Shown: positions 11,481 to 23,421, counted from the stretch's first letter. The stretch is DNA of 64,000 bases from Balaenoptera acutorostrata (GCF_949987535.1 NC_080081.1:35814428-35878427); one strand, 5' to 3'. Notes: generated by a model not told the origin, from the letters alone. Numbers and translations: made by a program.

Positions 11481-13105
11481 TTGAAAGGAACAGGCAATCC
11501 CTTCACAATACAATTTTTTTTTTCTTTCAAATCGTTAAAAAATATTTACAAGTAGGGAAAATACTGAAAAAGAGCTTTGCTCTAAGTTTCTGATAAAGGC
11601 CAGTGACAGAAATAGGTGAATCTGGACCATGAAAGAGATGTAGAGTTATTAGTTGGGATGGTAGATAGTACATTTGAAACTGAGAGGATCATATCATTAG
11701 CAAGTTCAAAAAATCAACATTGATTTATTCAGGGCTGAGATTTCTAGGGGATATCTGAAGTCCTGATAAGGCCAAATAATCAAGTAAGTTAAGAGGAAGA
11801 TTTAGTAGCTCTTTTAGGCAAGATAAGATTCAAGTTTGGGTCAGCGCACTTTTACTGAACTTTTACTATACCCTCCATGTATATGTGGCACTAGAAGGCC
11901 CTTGGGGTAGGGGTAATGCAGAAGGAGAGGAGTCATCAAAATGGCCCCTGACTTCTCGTATGGAACCAAGACAAATGCATTGATAAGGACCAAATAGATC
12001 AAAATAAATACTGCAAAATTAGTATATGCAAGCTATAGGTATTTAAAGAAAAGCTACTTTATTTTTGTCTCGATGATTAGAGAAAGCTTGCCGGATAGAG
12101 TGCTATTAGATGTGCAACTTGTGGGACAGGCAGGTTTTAGTAGCCTGGAATAAGTGCAAAAATAATGGAATTAACATCACAGTAAAAAACAGGATTTTAG
12201 AACTTGGGCATCTTTAGAGGTTTTTGAGTCCAAGCTTCTTGATTATGACAGATGAGGAAACTGAGATCCAAAAGAAAAACATAGTGACTAACCTGAGGAA
12301 ACCCAGTGAATACATAGGAGTCGTAGGACCATAACTCACATTCCCAATTGCCAATCTTGAGCTTTTTCTGTTATTTTCTCTTTTTACTTTACTCTGTTGA
12401 TGAATTCACCAATATGCAATTTTTTTTATGAACAACTATTTAATATTATGTATCTCTAAGGTCTTTTCATAGGTTATGAAAACTCATTACTTACAACTTA
12501 TAAAATAAAATATTCATAAAATATTAAGACTGCAGACTCAGTCTTTAAAAATATACTGTACTCTAGAGTCATATAGCATGGTCCTAACGATTTTGAACTA
12601 CACTACATGGTGACCACTATTAGCTCCAATTTATAAAAAGGATTTGATTCTTCCCAAGGCAATGAGAGTAAATCCCCACACAATTTCTTAATCTATCTCA
12701 TTCCAAGAAATTTAAAGTTGTGGATTAGTAAATAAATTACAGCATTCTTTTTTTGACATCATGCAATGTAAATTGAAACCAATTGAAAGAAATAGACTTA
12801 ATTTGCCATGGAACACAAGTCATTCAGTGAGACTTGTTTTACCTTTTACCACAGAAAAGATAGGTAAAGAAAATAAGCACTTAGGACAAATAATTCAAGC
12901 ATCATGATGTATTTTTGTCTTCCTGAACCCTCTTAGGTATAATAGTTTTCAGTTGATTTACTTGTGCTTCCAGATAGATTGTCAATATCATTTATGGATA
13001 TTGATCACAGTGATACAGGTGAACATTAAAATATAAGTGATTAATTTCTAATATACTGTTTCTAATATACAGATGTTTTTGGTTAGACTGACACATCTGT
13101 GGACA
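11481..13105. other. Unassigned DNA with faint old repeats
   Basis: Mostly unique AT-rich sequence. About 12235-12330 contains 'cagatgaggaaactgagatc', typical of a reverse-oriented MIR or a similar ancient SINE. About 11850-11940 faintly resembles an ancient repeat. No reading frame of interest. Confidence 0.35.
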
Positions 13106-13108
13106 AAG

Positions 13109-13582
13109 AATGTTGTCTGACATTTCAGTAAACAAAAAATATTTCTGCCCTCAAGCCCTCAGCCACTGCAGCTGCCCCCAACGTTGCACCCTGAGGGGAA
13201 TTCAGGATGAAGAAAAACAGGATACTAGCCCTAGATAGTTAATGTGCCTATCAAAGGAATAATTTCAAGGAGCCTTGAAGGACTGTTGCATTTTCCCCTA
13301 CATAGAAAAGCACTAAAATCATTAACTAGAGATATCTTTTGTGTGTGTGATTAGCAGTAATCCTTTGATGTCTGACTACCTGATTTTTTTTTTTTTTTTT
13401 TTGGTTTTTGGTTTTGTTTTGTTTTTCCGGTGAAAACTCCTATATACCCTGACTCTTCCTTACCTCTTTGGAACAGTTCCTCAGAGCTATCTGAGAGGCT
13501 GTCTCCGAGGCTATAGTCCTCAGTAAGATCCTGGAATAAAGCATAACTCACAGCTTTTAGGTTGTGTGTTTTTTTTGTCAAC
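13109..13582 (+). repeat. Solo LTR of an endogenous retrovirus (ERV1-like)
   Basis: The block has LTR architecture: a possible TG start near 13109, a TATA-like 'ctatatacc' at about 13440, 'gagctatctgagaggctgtc' and 'ggctatagtcctcagtaaga' typical of gammaretrovirus-like R regions, a polyadenylation signal (ggaataaagc) at about 13534, a T-rich U5 and a 'tcaaca' end near 13582. A T-run and G/T-rich tract interrupt it at 13383-13425. No gag, pol or env is next to it, so it is a solo LTR left by recombination. Target duplication not confirmed; boundaries are tentative. Confidence 0.6.
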
Positions 13583-13903
13583 ACATCTTAATCACAAAAT
13601 GGCAACAATAGTCCTTGTGGACCCCTGGATTTATCTAAATTTATCTAAACTATTTAAATAACTGCATACAAAGATGTTTTCAGTAACAGTTCAAAATTAA
13701 AAGTCTATTTTTAAATAGTAAGGGTATAGTCAATGAAGTTACTTTAAAAATTGTGTATGAATTTGCCAGCACATGAAAAGGACATTTTGTGACACAGTAG
13801 TGTGCTATTTTAATCATAAGAGACTAAAGAAAAAAGAAGCAAGGTAGATGTACTACATCAATAATGATTTTAAACTATTTTTGGTCTATAAAAGGTGCAG
13901 AAT
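13583..13903. other. Unassigned AT-rich DNA
   Basis: No gene or recognisable repeat between the solo LTR and the next SINE. Confidence 0.4.
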
Positions 13904-13920
13904 AATAATGAATTATTCAG

Positions 13921-14253
13921 ACTTCCCTGGTGGCACAGTGGTTAAGAATCCGCCTGCCAATGCAGGGGACACAGGTTCGAGCCCTGTTCCGGGAAGATCC
14001 CACATGCTGTGGAGCAACTAAGCCAGTGCACTATAACTACTGAGCCTGCTCTCTAGAGCCGGGGTGCCACAACTACGGAACCCTTTGCACCTAGAGCCCA
14101 TGTTCCACAACAAGAGAAGCCTTCATAATGAGAAGCCCACGCACCACAATGAAGAGTAGCCCCTGCTCGCTGCAACTAGAGGAAGCCCGCACGCAGCAAC
14201 GAAGACCCAACACAGCCAAAAATAAATAAATAAAATAATTAATTAATTTAAAA
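13921..14253 (+). mobile_element. CHR-type tRNA-derived SINE (SINE-3), older copy
   Basis: Starts acttccctggtggcacagtg, has a box B (ggttcgagccc) and ends in AAATAAATAAAT. A perfect 17-bp target-site duplication (aataatgaattattcag) lies at 13904-13920 and 14254-14270. It carries about 30 bp more than SINE-2 in the middle (a 'gagccggggtgccacaacta' segment). It differs from the younger copies at many CpG sites, so it is an older subfamily member. Confidence 0.95.
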
Positions 14254-14270
14254 AATAATGAATTATTCAG

Positions 14271-15129
14271 ATGATTTTGGCATGTGTTTGTAGGAAATGT
14301 TGAATTTTTAGGAACCTTTGCCAATAGTGACTACTGTCATAGCTGTGTTGAAAGAAGACATTTTGTTTCATCAAATAATATTGTCTTTCACATAAAATTG
14401 ATGGCAGTATTTTACATTTAATTAATTTGTATTTGATTTACTTGGATTTTGCATTTCTAAAAAAGTCGGAAGAATAGGTAGTTTACAAGTATTTGTAAAT
14501 TTTCTACATGTTTAAGTAATATTATAATGAGAATAATTTATTTAAAATATACATGAGAATATTTTATTAGTTTTATACAGTCCTCACATTTTAAGATGCA
14601 AATATATGTTTATCTTAAATATATTGAATATATGTTAATTATGTTGTAAATTGTGATACATTTTCAGATTCTAATAGAAATGCATTTAATGGTATGAATG
14701 ATGTGTCAATTAGATACTAGTTATAATAATAAACAGTATTTTTTATTTCTTATTTATAAAATATTTTGGGGGGAATAAAAGTTGAATTGTACTGACATAT
14801 TTCAATTGCTATCAAAATTAATTTTATTAATTATTAATTGTTTAATTATTTTTATTGAATTATTATTATAGTTAATTATACCAACTGGTTTTGTAACTAT
14901 CCTACAATAAACTTTATTTGATTTTGGTAAACTATTATTTAGTACACTGCTGGATTAAATTACTAGTGGTTTTTTTTTTCTAAAGTTATTTGCCTCTAGT
15001 GCTCACATGTGACTTAAATCTCTAATATTACTTAATGTGTTACATTATCAGTTATAATATTACATATTATATTATATTACATTACATTACTTATCAAGTA
15101 CTTTGATTTCTAGGATATATAATCATAAA
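14271..15129. other. Very AT-rich unassigned DNA
   Basis: No gene. Contains a short (ATTAC)n-like stretch at about 15045-15090. Confidence 0.4.
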
Positions 15130-15665
15130 GTTAATTGCAAAGTATTTCACCTTATTTATGTTGGACTAGATTATTTGATGTGGAAATGATCAGCACTTTG
15201 AAAATATGAGAGAATTTGCATTATGCCATTTTGGATGTGGTTATTTAACAGAATTTATTTAATAATGCAGTATTTATTGCATTCATACACTTTGATTACT
15301 TTATTTCTTCTTGAATTAATTAGCTAATATTTCAAAAAATCTGTTATCAAGTTTTCAAAAAAACCCACTAAGTTTTAAATAAGAATATGTTGCTATTTCT
15401 GCTTTATATTTTATAATTATTTTGTTTATTGATTGAACTTGATTAAACTGCTTTCTGTTGTATTGCTTATTGTTTTTATCAATCCATGCTTTTTTAATGC
15501 TAAAATTATATTGAATTATTACTTATTTTTTCTAGCTTTTATTAAAATTGTTCTATTGGATTTTCTCATTAAATTCCTCAATTAACTATATTGAATCTTT
15601 TGTTTAAAATGTATATGATATCAATATGTTTCAAAGACGTGCAAACAAAAAAAACCCCATAGATT
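15130..15665 (-). repeat. Possible old L1 fragment flanking L1-A
   Basis: T-rich text with phrases loosely reminiscent of antisense L1 ORF2 (for example 'tttaatgctaaaattatatt', 'tttctcattaaattcctcaa'). With the better match on the other side of L1-A (23422-24000) it suggests that L1-A landed inside an older L1 of the same orientation. Weak on its own. Confidence 0.25.
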
Positions 15666-16048
15666 TACAAGTTTTTTTTTTAAAACATCTTTATTAAAGT
15701 ATAATTGCTCTACAATGGTGTGTTAGTTTCTGCTTTATAACAAAGTGAATCAGTTATGCATATACATATGTTCCCATATCTCTTCCCTCTTGCATCTCCC
15801 TCCCTCCCACCCTCCCTATCCCACCCCTCTAGGTGGTCACAAAGCACCGAGCTGATCTCCGTGTGCTATGCGGCTGCTTCCCACTAGCTATCTATTTTAC
15901 ATTTGGTAGTGTATATATGTCCATGACACTCTCTCACCCTGTCACATCTCACTCCTCCCCCTCCCCATATCCTCAAGTCCATTTTCTAGTAGGTCTGTGT
16001 CTTTATTCCCATCTTGCCAATAGGTTCTTCATGACCTTTTTTTTCCCC

Positions 16049-19000
16049 TTAGATTCCATATACATGTGTTAGCATACTGTATTTGTTTTTCTCTTTCTGA
16101 CTTACTTCACCCTGTATGACAGACTCTAACTCCATCCACCTCATTACAAATACTTCCATTTCATTTCTTTTTATGGCTGAGTAATATTCCATTGTATATA
16201 TGTGCCACATCTTCTTTATCCATTCATCCGATGATGGACACTTTGGTTGCTTCCATGTCCTGGCTATTGTAAATAGAGCTGCAATGAACATTTTGGTACA
16301 TGACTCTTTTTGAATTATGGTTTTCTCAGGGTATATGCCCAGTAGTGGGACTGCTGGGTCGTATGGTAGTTCCATTTGTAGTTTTTTAAGGAACCTCCAT
16401 ACTGTTCTCCATAGTGGCTGTAACAATTTACATTCCCACCAACAGTGCAAGAGTGTTCCCTTTTCTCCACACCCTCTCCAGCATTTATTGTTTCTAGATT
16501 TTTTGATGATGGCCATTCTGACCAGTGTGAGATGATACCTCATTGTAGTTTTGATTTGCATTTCTCTAATGATTAATGATGTTGAGCATTCTTTCATGTG
16601 TCTGTTGGCAATCTGTATATCTTCTTTGGAGAAATGTCTATTTAGATCTTCTGCCCATTTGTGGATTGGGTTGTTCGTTTTTTTGTTATTGAGCTGCATG
16701 AGCTGCTTGTAAATCTTGGAGATTGATCCTTTGTCAGTTGCTTCATTTGCAAATATTTTCTCCCACTCTGAGGGTTGTCTTTTGGTCTTGTTTATGGTTT
16801 CCTTTGCTGTGCAAAAGCTTTTAAGTTTCATTAGGTCCCATTTGTTTATTTGTGTTTTTATTTCCATTTCTCTAGGAGCTGGGTCAAAAAGGATCTTGCT
16901 GTGATTTATGTCATAGAGTGTTCTGCTTATGTTTTCCTCTAAGAGTTTGTTAGTGTCTGGCCTTACACTTAGGTCTTTAAACTATTTTGAGTTTATTTTT
17001 GTGTATGGTGTCAGGGAGTGTTCTAATTTCATACTTTTACATGTAGCTGTCCAATTTTCCCAGCACCACTTATTGAAGAGGCTGTCTTTTCTCCACTGTA
17101 TATGCTTGCCTCCTTTATCAAAGATAAGGTGACAATATGTGCGTGGGTTTATCTCTGGGCTTTCTATCCTGTTCCATAGATCTATATTTCTGTTTTTGTG
17201 CCAGTACCAAACTGTCTTGATTACTGTAGCTTTGTAATATAGTCTGAAGTCAGGGATCCTGATTCATCCAGCTCCATTTTTTGTTCTCAAGATTGCTTTG
17301 GCTATTCGGGGTCTTTTGTGTTTCCATACAAATTGTGAATTTTTTTGTTCTAGTTCTGTGAAAAATGCCAGTGGTAGTTTCATAGGGACTGCAGTGAATC
17401 TGTAGATTCCTTTGGGTAGTATAGTCATTTTCACAATATTGATTCTTCCAATCCAAGAACTTGGTATATCTCTTCATCTATTTGTATCATCTTTAATTAA
17501 TTTCATCAGTGTCCTATAATTTTCTGCATACAGGTCTTTTGTCTCCTTAGGTAGGTTGATTCCTAGATATTTTATTCTTTTTGTTGCAATGGTAAACGGG
17601 AGTGTTTTCTTAATTTCACTCTCAGAATTTTCATCATTAGTGTATAGGAATGAACGAGATTTCTGTGCATTAATTTTGTATCCTGCTACTTTACCAAATT
17701 CATTGATTAACTCTAGTAGTTTTCTGGTAGCATCTTTAGGATTCTCTATGTATAGTATCATGTCATCTGCAAATAGTGAAAGCTTTACTTATTCTTTTCT
17801 GATTTGGATTCCTTTTATTTCTTTTTCTTCTCTGATTGCTGTGGCTAACACTTCCAAAATTATGTTGAATAATAGTGGTGAGAGTGGGCAACCTTGTCTT
17901 GTTCCTGATCTTAGTGGAAATGGTTTCAGTTTTTCACCATTGAGGACAATGCTGGCTGTGGGTTTGTCATATATGGCCTTTATTATGTTGAGGAAACTTC
18001 CCTCTATGCCTACTTTCTGCAGGGCTTTTATCATAGATCGGTGTTGAATTTTGTCGAAAGCTTTCTCTGCATCTATTGAGAGGATCATATGGTTTTTCTC
18101 CTTCAATTTGTTAATATGATGTATCACGTTGGTTGATTTGCGTATATTGAAGAATCCTTGCATTCCTGGAATAAACCCCACTTGATCATGGTGTATGATC
18201 CTTTTAATGTGCTGTTGGATTCTGTTTGCTAGTATTTTGTTGAGGATTTTTGCATCTATGTTCATCAGTGATATTGGCCTGTAGTTTTCTTTCTTTGTGA
18301 CATCTTTGTCTGGTTTTGGTATCAGGGTGATGGTGGCCTCGTAGAATGTGTTGGGGAGTATTCCTCCCTCTGCAATATTTTGGAAGAGTTTGAGAAGGAT
18401 AGGTGTTAGCTCTTCTCTAAATGTTTGATAGAATTCGCCTGTGAAGCCATCTGGTCCTTGGCTTTTGTTTGTTGGAAGGTTTTTAATCACAGTTTCAATT
18501 TCAGTGTTTGTGATTGGTCTGTTCATATTTTCTATTTCTTCCTGGTTCAGTCTTGACAGGTTGTGCATTTCTAAGAATCTGTCCATTTCTTCCAGGTTGT
18601 CCATTTTATTGGCATAGAGTTGCTTGTAGTAATCGCTCATGATCGTTTGTATTTCTGCAGTGTCAGTGGTTACTTCTCCTTTTTCATTTCTAATTCTACT
18701 GATTTGAGTCTCCTCCCTTTTTCTCTTGATGACTCTGGCTAATGGTTTATCAATTTTGTTTATCTTTTCAAAGAACCAGCTTTTAGTTTCATTGATTTTT
18801 GCTATTGTTTCCTTCATTTCTTTTTCATTTATTTCTGATCTGATCTTTATGATTTCTTTCATTCTGCTAGCTTTGGGGCTTTTTTGTTCTTCTTCCTCTA
18901 ATTGCTTTAGGTGCAAGGTTAGGTTGTTTATTCGAGATGTTTCCTGTTTCTTGAGGTAGGCTTGTATTGCTATAAACTTCCCACTTAGAACTGCTTTTGC

Positions 19001-19868
19001 TGCATCCCATAGGTTTTGGGTCGTTGTGTCTCTATTGTCATTTGTTTCTGGGTATTTTTTTGATTTCCCCTTTGATTTCTTCAGTGATCACTTCTTTATT
19101 AAGTAGTGTATTGTGTAGTCTCCATGTGTTTGTATTTTTTACAGATCTTTTCCTGTAATTGATATCTAGTCTCATAGTGTTGTGGTCGGAAAAGATACTT
19201 GATACGATTTCAATTTTCTTAAATTTACCAAGGCTTGATTAGTGATACAAGATATGATCTATCCTGGAGAATGTTCCATGAGCACTTGAGAAAAATGTGT
19301 ATTCTGTTGTTTTTGGGTGGAATGTCCTATAAATATCAATTAGGTCCATCTTGTTTAATGTATCACTTAAAGCTTGTGTTTCCTTATTTATTTTCATTTT
19401 GGATGATCTGTCCATTGGTGAAAGTGGGGTGTTAAAGTCCCCTACTATGATTGTGTTGCTGTCAATTTCCCCTTTTATGGCTGTTAGTATTTGCCTTATG
19501 TACTGAGGTGCTTCTATGTTGGGTGCATAGATATTTACAATTGTTATACCTTCCTCTTGGATCGATCCCTTGATCATTATATAGTGTCCTTCTTTGTCTC
19601 TTGTAATAGTCTTTATTTTGAAGTCTATTTTGTCTGATATGAGAATTGCTACTCCAGCTTTCTTTTGATTTCCATTTGCATGGAATATCTTTTTCCATCC
19701 CCTCACTTTCAGTCTGTATGTGTCTCTAGGTCTGAAGTGGGTCTCTTGTAGACAGCATATATATGGGTCTTGTTTTTGTATCCATTCAGCCAGTCTGTGT
19801 CTTTTGGTGGGATAATTTAATCTATTTACATTTAAGGTAATTATCGATATGTATGTTCCTATTCCCAT
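16049..19868 (-). pseudogene. L1-A ORF2 (endonuclease/reverse transcriptase) pseudogene
   Basis: About 1273 codons, close to the usual ~1275. It starts at an ATG at 19868 and ends at TAA 16049-16051. The N-terminal APE-like endonuclease (19868-19239) is open for 209 codons and keeps the visible catalytic motifs: LNVN near residue 13, CLQETHF, VGDFNT and RIDHIL. A stop follows, then a frameshift near a T run at about 19056-19062. The reverse transcriptase fragment (18916-17789) has [15 protein letters not shown], the AFDKIQ motif and [11 protein letters not shown]. The catalytic FADD is intact at 17762-17773 but lies just after an in-frame TAA at 17786-17788. More frameshifts occur near 17475 and between 17250 and 16867. 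The C-terminal zinc-knuckle region is in 16867-16049 ([18 protein letters not shown]). Net result: non-functional. Confidence 0.95.
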
Positions 19869-19926
19869 TTTCTTAAATATTTTGGGTTTGTTATTGTAGG
19901 TGTTTTCCTTCTCTTGTGTTTCTTGC

Positions 19927-20820
19927 CTAGAGAAGTTCCTTTAACATTTGTTGTAAAGCTGGTTTGGTGGTGCTGAACTCTCTCAGATTTTGCTTGTCTG
20001 TAAAGGTTTTAATTTCTCCCTCAAATCTGAATGAGGTCCTTGCTGGGTAGAGTAACCTTGGTTGTAGGTTTTTCTCCTTCATCACTTTAAGTATATCCTG
20101 CCACTCCCTTCTGGCTCATAGAGTTTCTGCTGAAAGATTAGAAGTTAACCTTATGGGGATTCCCTTGTGTGTTATTTGTTGTTTTTCCCTTGCTGCTTTT
20201 AATATGTTTTCTTTATATTTAATTTTTGACAGTTTGATTAATATGTGTCTTGGCGTGTTTCTCCTTGGATTTATCATGTATGGGACTCTCTATGCTTCCA
20301 GGACTTGATTAACTATTTCCTTTCCCATACTAGGGAAGTTTTCAACTATAATCTCTTCAAATATTTTCTCAGTCCCTTTCTTTTTCTCTTCTTCCTCTGG
20401 GACCCCTATAATTTGAATGTTGGTGCGTTTAATGTTGTCCCAGAGGTCTCTGAGACTGTCCTCAGTTCTTTTCATTCTTTTTTCTTTATTCTGCTCTGCA
20501 GTAGTTATTTCCACCGTTTTATCTTCCAGGTCACTTATCCATTCTTCTGCCTCATTTATTCTGCTATTGATCCCGTCTAGAGTATTTTTAATTTCATTTA
20601 TTGTGTTTTTCATCATTGCTTGGTTCCTCTTTAGTTCTTCTACATCCTTGTTAAATGTTTCTTGCATTTTGTCTATTCTATTTCCAAGATTTTGGATCAT
20701 CCTTACTATCATTATTCTGAATTCTTTTTCAGGTAGACTACCTATTTCCTCTTCATTTGTTAGGTCTGGGGGGTTTTGACCCTGCTCCTTCATCTGCTGT
20801 GTGTTTTTCTGTCTTCTCAT
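19927..20820 (-). pseudogene. L1-A ORF1 (RNA-binding chaperone) pseudogene
   Basis: The frame starts with an ATG at 20820 and would end at TAG 19927-19929, 297 codons. The first 176 codons are open: a coiled-coil-like, charge-rich N-terminal part with heptad spacing ('IDKMQETFNKDVEELKRNQ'), then the RRM-type region with 'REDSLRDLWDNIKRTNIQI'-like sequence and 'GVPEEEEKKKGTEKIFEEI'. A CAG-to-TAG type nonsense codon stops it at about 20290. Reading on in the same frame I find only one more stop, in the C-terminal domain at about 20122, and no frameshift. ORF1p normally trimerises, binds L1 RNA and acts as a chaperone. This is the best-preserved ORF1 in the window. Confidence 0.93.
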
Positions 20821-21329
20821 TTTGCTTATCTTACTGTGTTTGGGGTCTCCTTTTCACAGGCTGCAGGTTCGTAGTTCCCGTTGTTTTTGGTATCTGTCCC
20901 CAGTGGCTAAGGTTGGTTCAGTGGGTTGTGTAGGTTTCCTGGTGGAGGGGACTAGTGCCTGTGTTCTGGTGTATGAGGTTGGATCTTGTCTTTCTGCTGG
21001 GCACGTCCACGTCTGGTGGTGTGTTTGGGGTATCTGTGGCCTTATTATGATTTTAGGCAGCCTCTTTGCTAATGGAAATGGCTGTGTTCCTGTCTTGCTA
21101 GTTGTTTGGCATAGGGTGTCCAGCACTGTAACTTGCTGGTCGTTGAGTGAAGCTGGGTCTTGATGTTGAGATGGAGACCTCTGAGAGATTTTCCCCGTTT
21201 GGTATTACGTGGAGCCGAGAGGTCTCTTGTGGACCAGTGTCCTGAAGTTGGCTCTCCCACCTCAGAGGCACAGCCCTGATGCCTGGCTGGAGCACCAAGA
21301 GCCTTTCATCCACACAGCTCAGGATAAAA

Positions 21330-21640
21330 GGGAGAAAAAAATAGAAAGAAAGAAAGAAAGAGGATAAAATAAAATAAATAAAGCTATTATAATAAAAAAT
21401 AAGGAAAACAATTATTAAGAATAAATTTATTATGAAATTTTTTTTTAATTTTTGAAAATAGATTTGTTAATTTTTTATAATAAAAAATAAGAAAAAATTA
21501 TTAAGAAAAAAATTTAAGAAAAAAAATTAATTTTTTAAAATAAAAAATATGGAAAAACTTATTAAAAAAATTTTTTTTAGTTTTTAAAAATAGAAAATAA
21601 GGAAAAAATTATTAAGAAAACATTTATTAGGGAAAAAAAA
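21330..21640. repeat. AT-rich minisatellite in the L1-A 5'UTR
   Basis: Imperfect repeats of a unit like 'aataaggaaaaaattattaag' recur at about 21396, 21486, 21546 and 21598, with spacers rich in A or T. The equivalent place in L1-B (about 34050-34150) has only ~100 bp. Confidence 0.7.
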
Positions 21641-22266
21641 AAAAGCATGGACTAATGGTGAAAGCAAAGCTATATAGACAAAATCTTGCCCAGAAGCATA
21701 CACATATACACTCACAAAAAAAGAATAAGGGGAAAAATTAATATATCCTGCTCCCAAAGTCCACCTCCTGAATTGGGGATTATTTGTTATTTATTCAGGT
21801 ATTCAACAGATGCAGGCACATCAAGTTATTTGTGGAGCTTTAATCCGCTGCTTCTGAGGCTGCTGGGAGAGATTTCCCTTTCTCTTCTTTGTTCATAAAG
21901 CTCCTGGGGTTCAGCTTTGGATTTGGACCCACCTCTGCATGTAGGTCGCCTAAGAGCGTCTGTTCCCCGCCCAGACAGAACGGGGTTAAAGAAGCAGCTG
22001 CTTCGGGGGCTCTGGCTCACTCAGGCTGGGGGGAGGGAGGGTACGGAGGAGGCGGGGCAAACCTGCAGGGGCAGAGGCCTGTGTGACATTGCAGCAGCCT
22101 AAGGCATGCCAAGCGTTCTCCCTGGGAAGTTGTCCCTGGATCACAGGAACCTGGCAGTGGCAGGCTGCACCAGCTCCTGGGAGGGGCGGTGTGGAGAGTG
22201 ACCTGTGCTCACACACAGGCTTCTTGGTGGCGGCAGCAGCAGCCTTAGCATCTCATGCCTGTCTGT

Positions 22267-22380
22267 GGGGTCCGCGCTGATAACCGTGGCTCGCGCCCGT
22301 CTCTGGGGTCCGCGCTGATAGCCGTGGCTCGCGCCCGTCTCTGGGGTCCGTGCTGATAGCCACGGCTCGCGCCCATCTCT
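22267..22380. repeat. 38-bp tandem array, three units
   Basis: Units begin at 22267, 22305 and 22343 with 'ggggtccgcgctgatarccg' and include 'ggctcgcgccc'. L1-B has the same motif but without the triplication. Confidence 0.9.
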
Positions 22381-23077
22381 AGAGTTCGTTTAGGTGGTGC
22401 TGTGAATCCCCTCTCCTTGCGCGCTGTGAAACAAAGAGGCAAGAAAAAGTCTCTTGCCTCTTTGGCAGCTGCAGACTTTTTCCCGGGCTCCCTCACAGCT
22501 AGCTGTGGTGCGCTAACCCCTTCAGGCTGTGTTCAAGCAGCCAACACCAATCCTCTCCCTGCGATCCAACCGAAGCCCGAGCCTCAGCTCCCAGCCCCCG
22601 CCCGCCCCAGCGGGTGAGCAGACAAGCCTCTCGGGCTGGTGAGTGCTGCTCGGTGCCGATCCTCCGTGCGGGAATCTCTCCGCTTCTTCCTCTGCGCCCC
22701 TGTTGCTGTGGGATCTGCGCTGATAGCCGCGGCTCGCGCCCGTCTCTGGAGCTCGTTTAGGCAGCACTCTGAATCCCCTCTCCTTGCGTGCTGCGAAACA
22801 AAGAGGCAAGAAAAAGTCTCCTGTCTCTTCGGCAGCTGCAGACGTTTTCCCGGACTCCTGCCCGGCTAGCTATGGCGCACTAGCCCCTTCAGGCTGTGTT
22901 CACGCAGCCAACCCCAGTCCTCTCCCTGGGATCCGACTGAAGCCCGAGCCTCAGCTCCCAGCCCCGCCCGCCCTGGCGGGTGAGCAGACAAGCCTCTCGG
23001 GCTGGTGAGTGCTGGTCGGCACCGAGCATCTGTGCGGGAAGCTCTCCGCTTTGCCCTCCACACCCTTCTTACTGTGC
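22343..23077. repeat. ~367-bp tandem duplication in the L1-A 5'UTR
   Basis: Two consecutive copies of a GC-rich block, about 22343-22709 and 22710-23077. Anchors are 'aagaaaaagt' at 22441 and 22808 (spacing 367) and matching 'aatcccctctccttgcg', 'cccgagcctcagctcccag' and 'acaagcctctcgggctgg' in both. L1-B has a single copy at about 34885-35250. The unit holds promoter-type CpG-rich sequence, comparable in concept to monomeric promoters of rodent L1s. Confidence 0.9.
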
Positions 23078-23391
23078 TCTCCTCTGTGGCTCCGAAGCTT
23101 CCCCCCTCTGCCACCCGCAGTCTCCGCCCACGAAGGGGCTTCCTAGTGTGTGGAAACCTTTCCTCCTCCACAGCTCCCTCCCACTGGTGCAGGTCCCGTC
23201 CCTATTCTTTTGTCTCTGTTATTTCTTTTTTCTTTTGCCCTACCCAAGTACGTGGGGATTTTCTTGCCTTTTTGGGAGGTCTGATGTCTTCTGCCAGTGT
23301 TCAGTGCGTGTTCTGTAGGAGCAGTTCCATGTGTAGATGTATTTCTACTGTATCTGTGGGAAGGAAGGTGATCTCCGCGTCTTACTCTTCC

Positions 23392-23400
23392 GCCATCTTG
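23392..23400 (-). promoter_or_regulatory. YY1-type site at the L1-A 5' terminus
   Basis: Plus strand gccatcttg is the reverse complement of CAAGATGGC, the YY1 core that sits near the 5' end of many mammalian L1s, where it helps set the start site. Eight bases from the element end. The same motif is at the L1-B 5' end and in the orphan 5'UTR. Confidence 0.65.
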
Positions 23401-23421
23401 CCCAGACCTACAAGTTTTTTT

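Larger units (their letters stand above)
15679..23408 (-). mobile_element. Full-length L1 retrotransposon L1-A (inactivated)
   Basis: A 7.7-kb LINE-1 on the minus strand with 3'UTR, ORF2, ORF1 and a long GC-rich 5'UTR in the expected order. A 13-bp target-site duplication, tacaagttttttt, lies at 15666-15678 and 23409-23421. The 3' end has an AATAAA signal (plus strand tttatt, 15690-15695). The 5' end has a YY1-type gccatcttg. L1 copies itself by target-primed reverse transcription, and the SINEs here depend on the same enzymes. It is defective: two nonsense codons in ORF1 and several stops/frameshifts in ORF2. It shares order and much sequence with L1-B (28385-35583) and L1-C (from 58892) but has a longer 5'UTR. 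Confidence 0.97.
20821..23408 (-). promoter_or_regulatory. L1-A 5'UTR / internal promoter region
   Basis: A 2.6-kb leader between the element's 5' end and ORF1. The part near ORF1 contains an AT-rich minisatellite (about 21330-21640). The distal part (about 21890-23200) is visibly GC- and CpG-rich, with a 38-bp tandem array and a ~367-bp tandem duplication. L1 promoters are internal and lie in this leader; the CpG-rich part is the likely promoter and methylation target. It is about 550 bp longer than the equivalent region of L1-B (33550-35583). Confidence 0.8.

Noticed and set aside
17556..18047. 163-codon plus-strand frame, and similar plus-strand frames across the L1s
   Set aside because: Antisense shadows of L1 ORF2, which is on the minus strand.
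22267..22380. CRISPR-like array of regularly spaced repeats
   Set aside because: Contiguous 38-bp tandem units without spacers in a mammalian L1 leader.
22200..23200. CpG-island-like region as promoter of a host gene
   Set aside because: It is the 5'UTR of L1-A, bounded by the target duplication at 23409.
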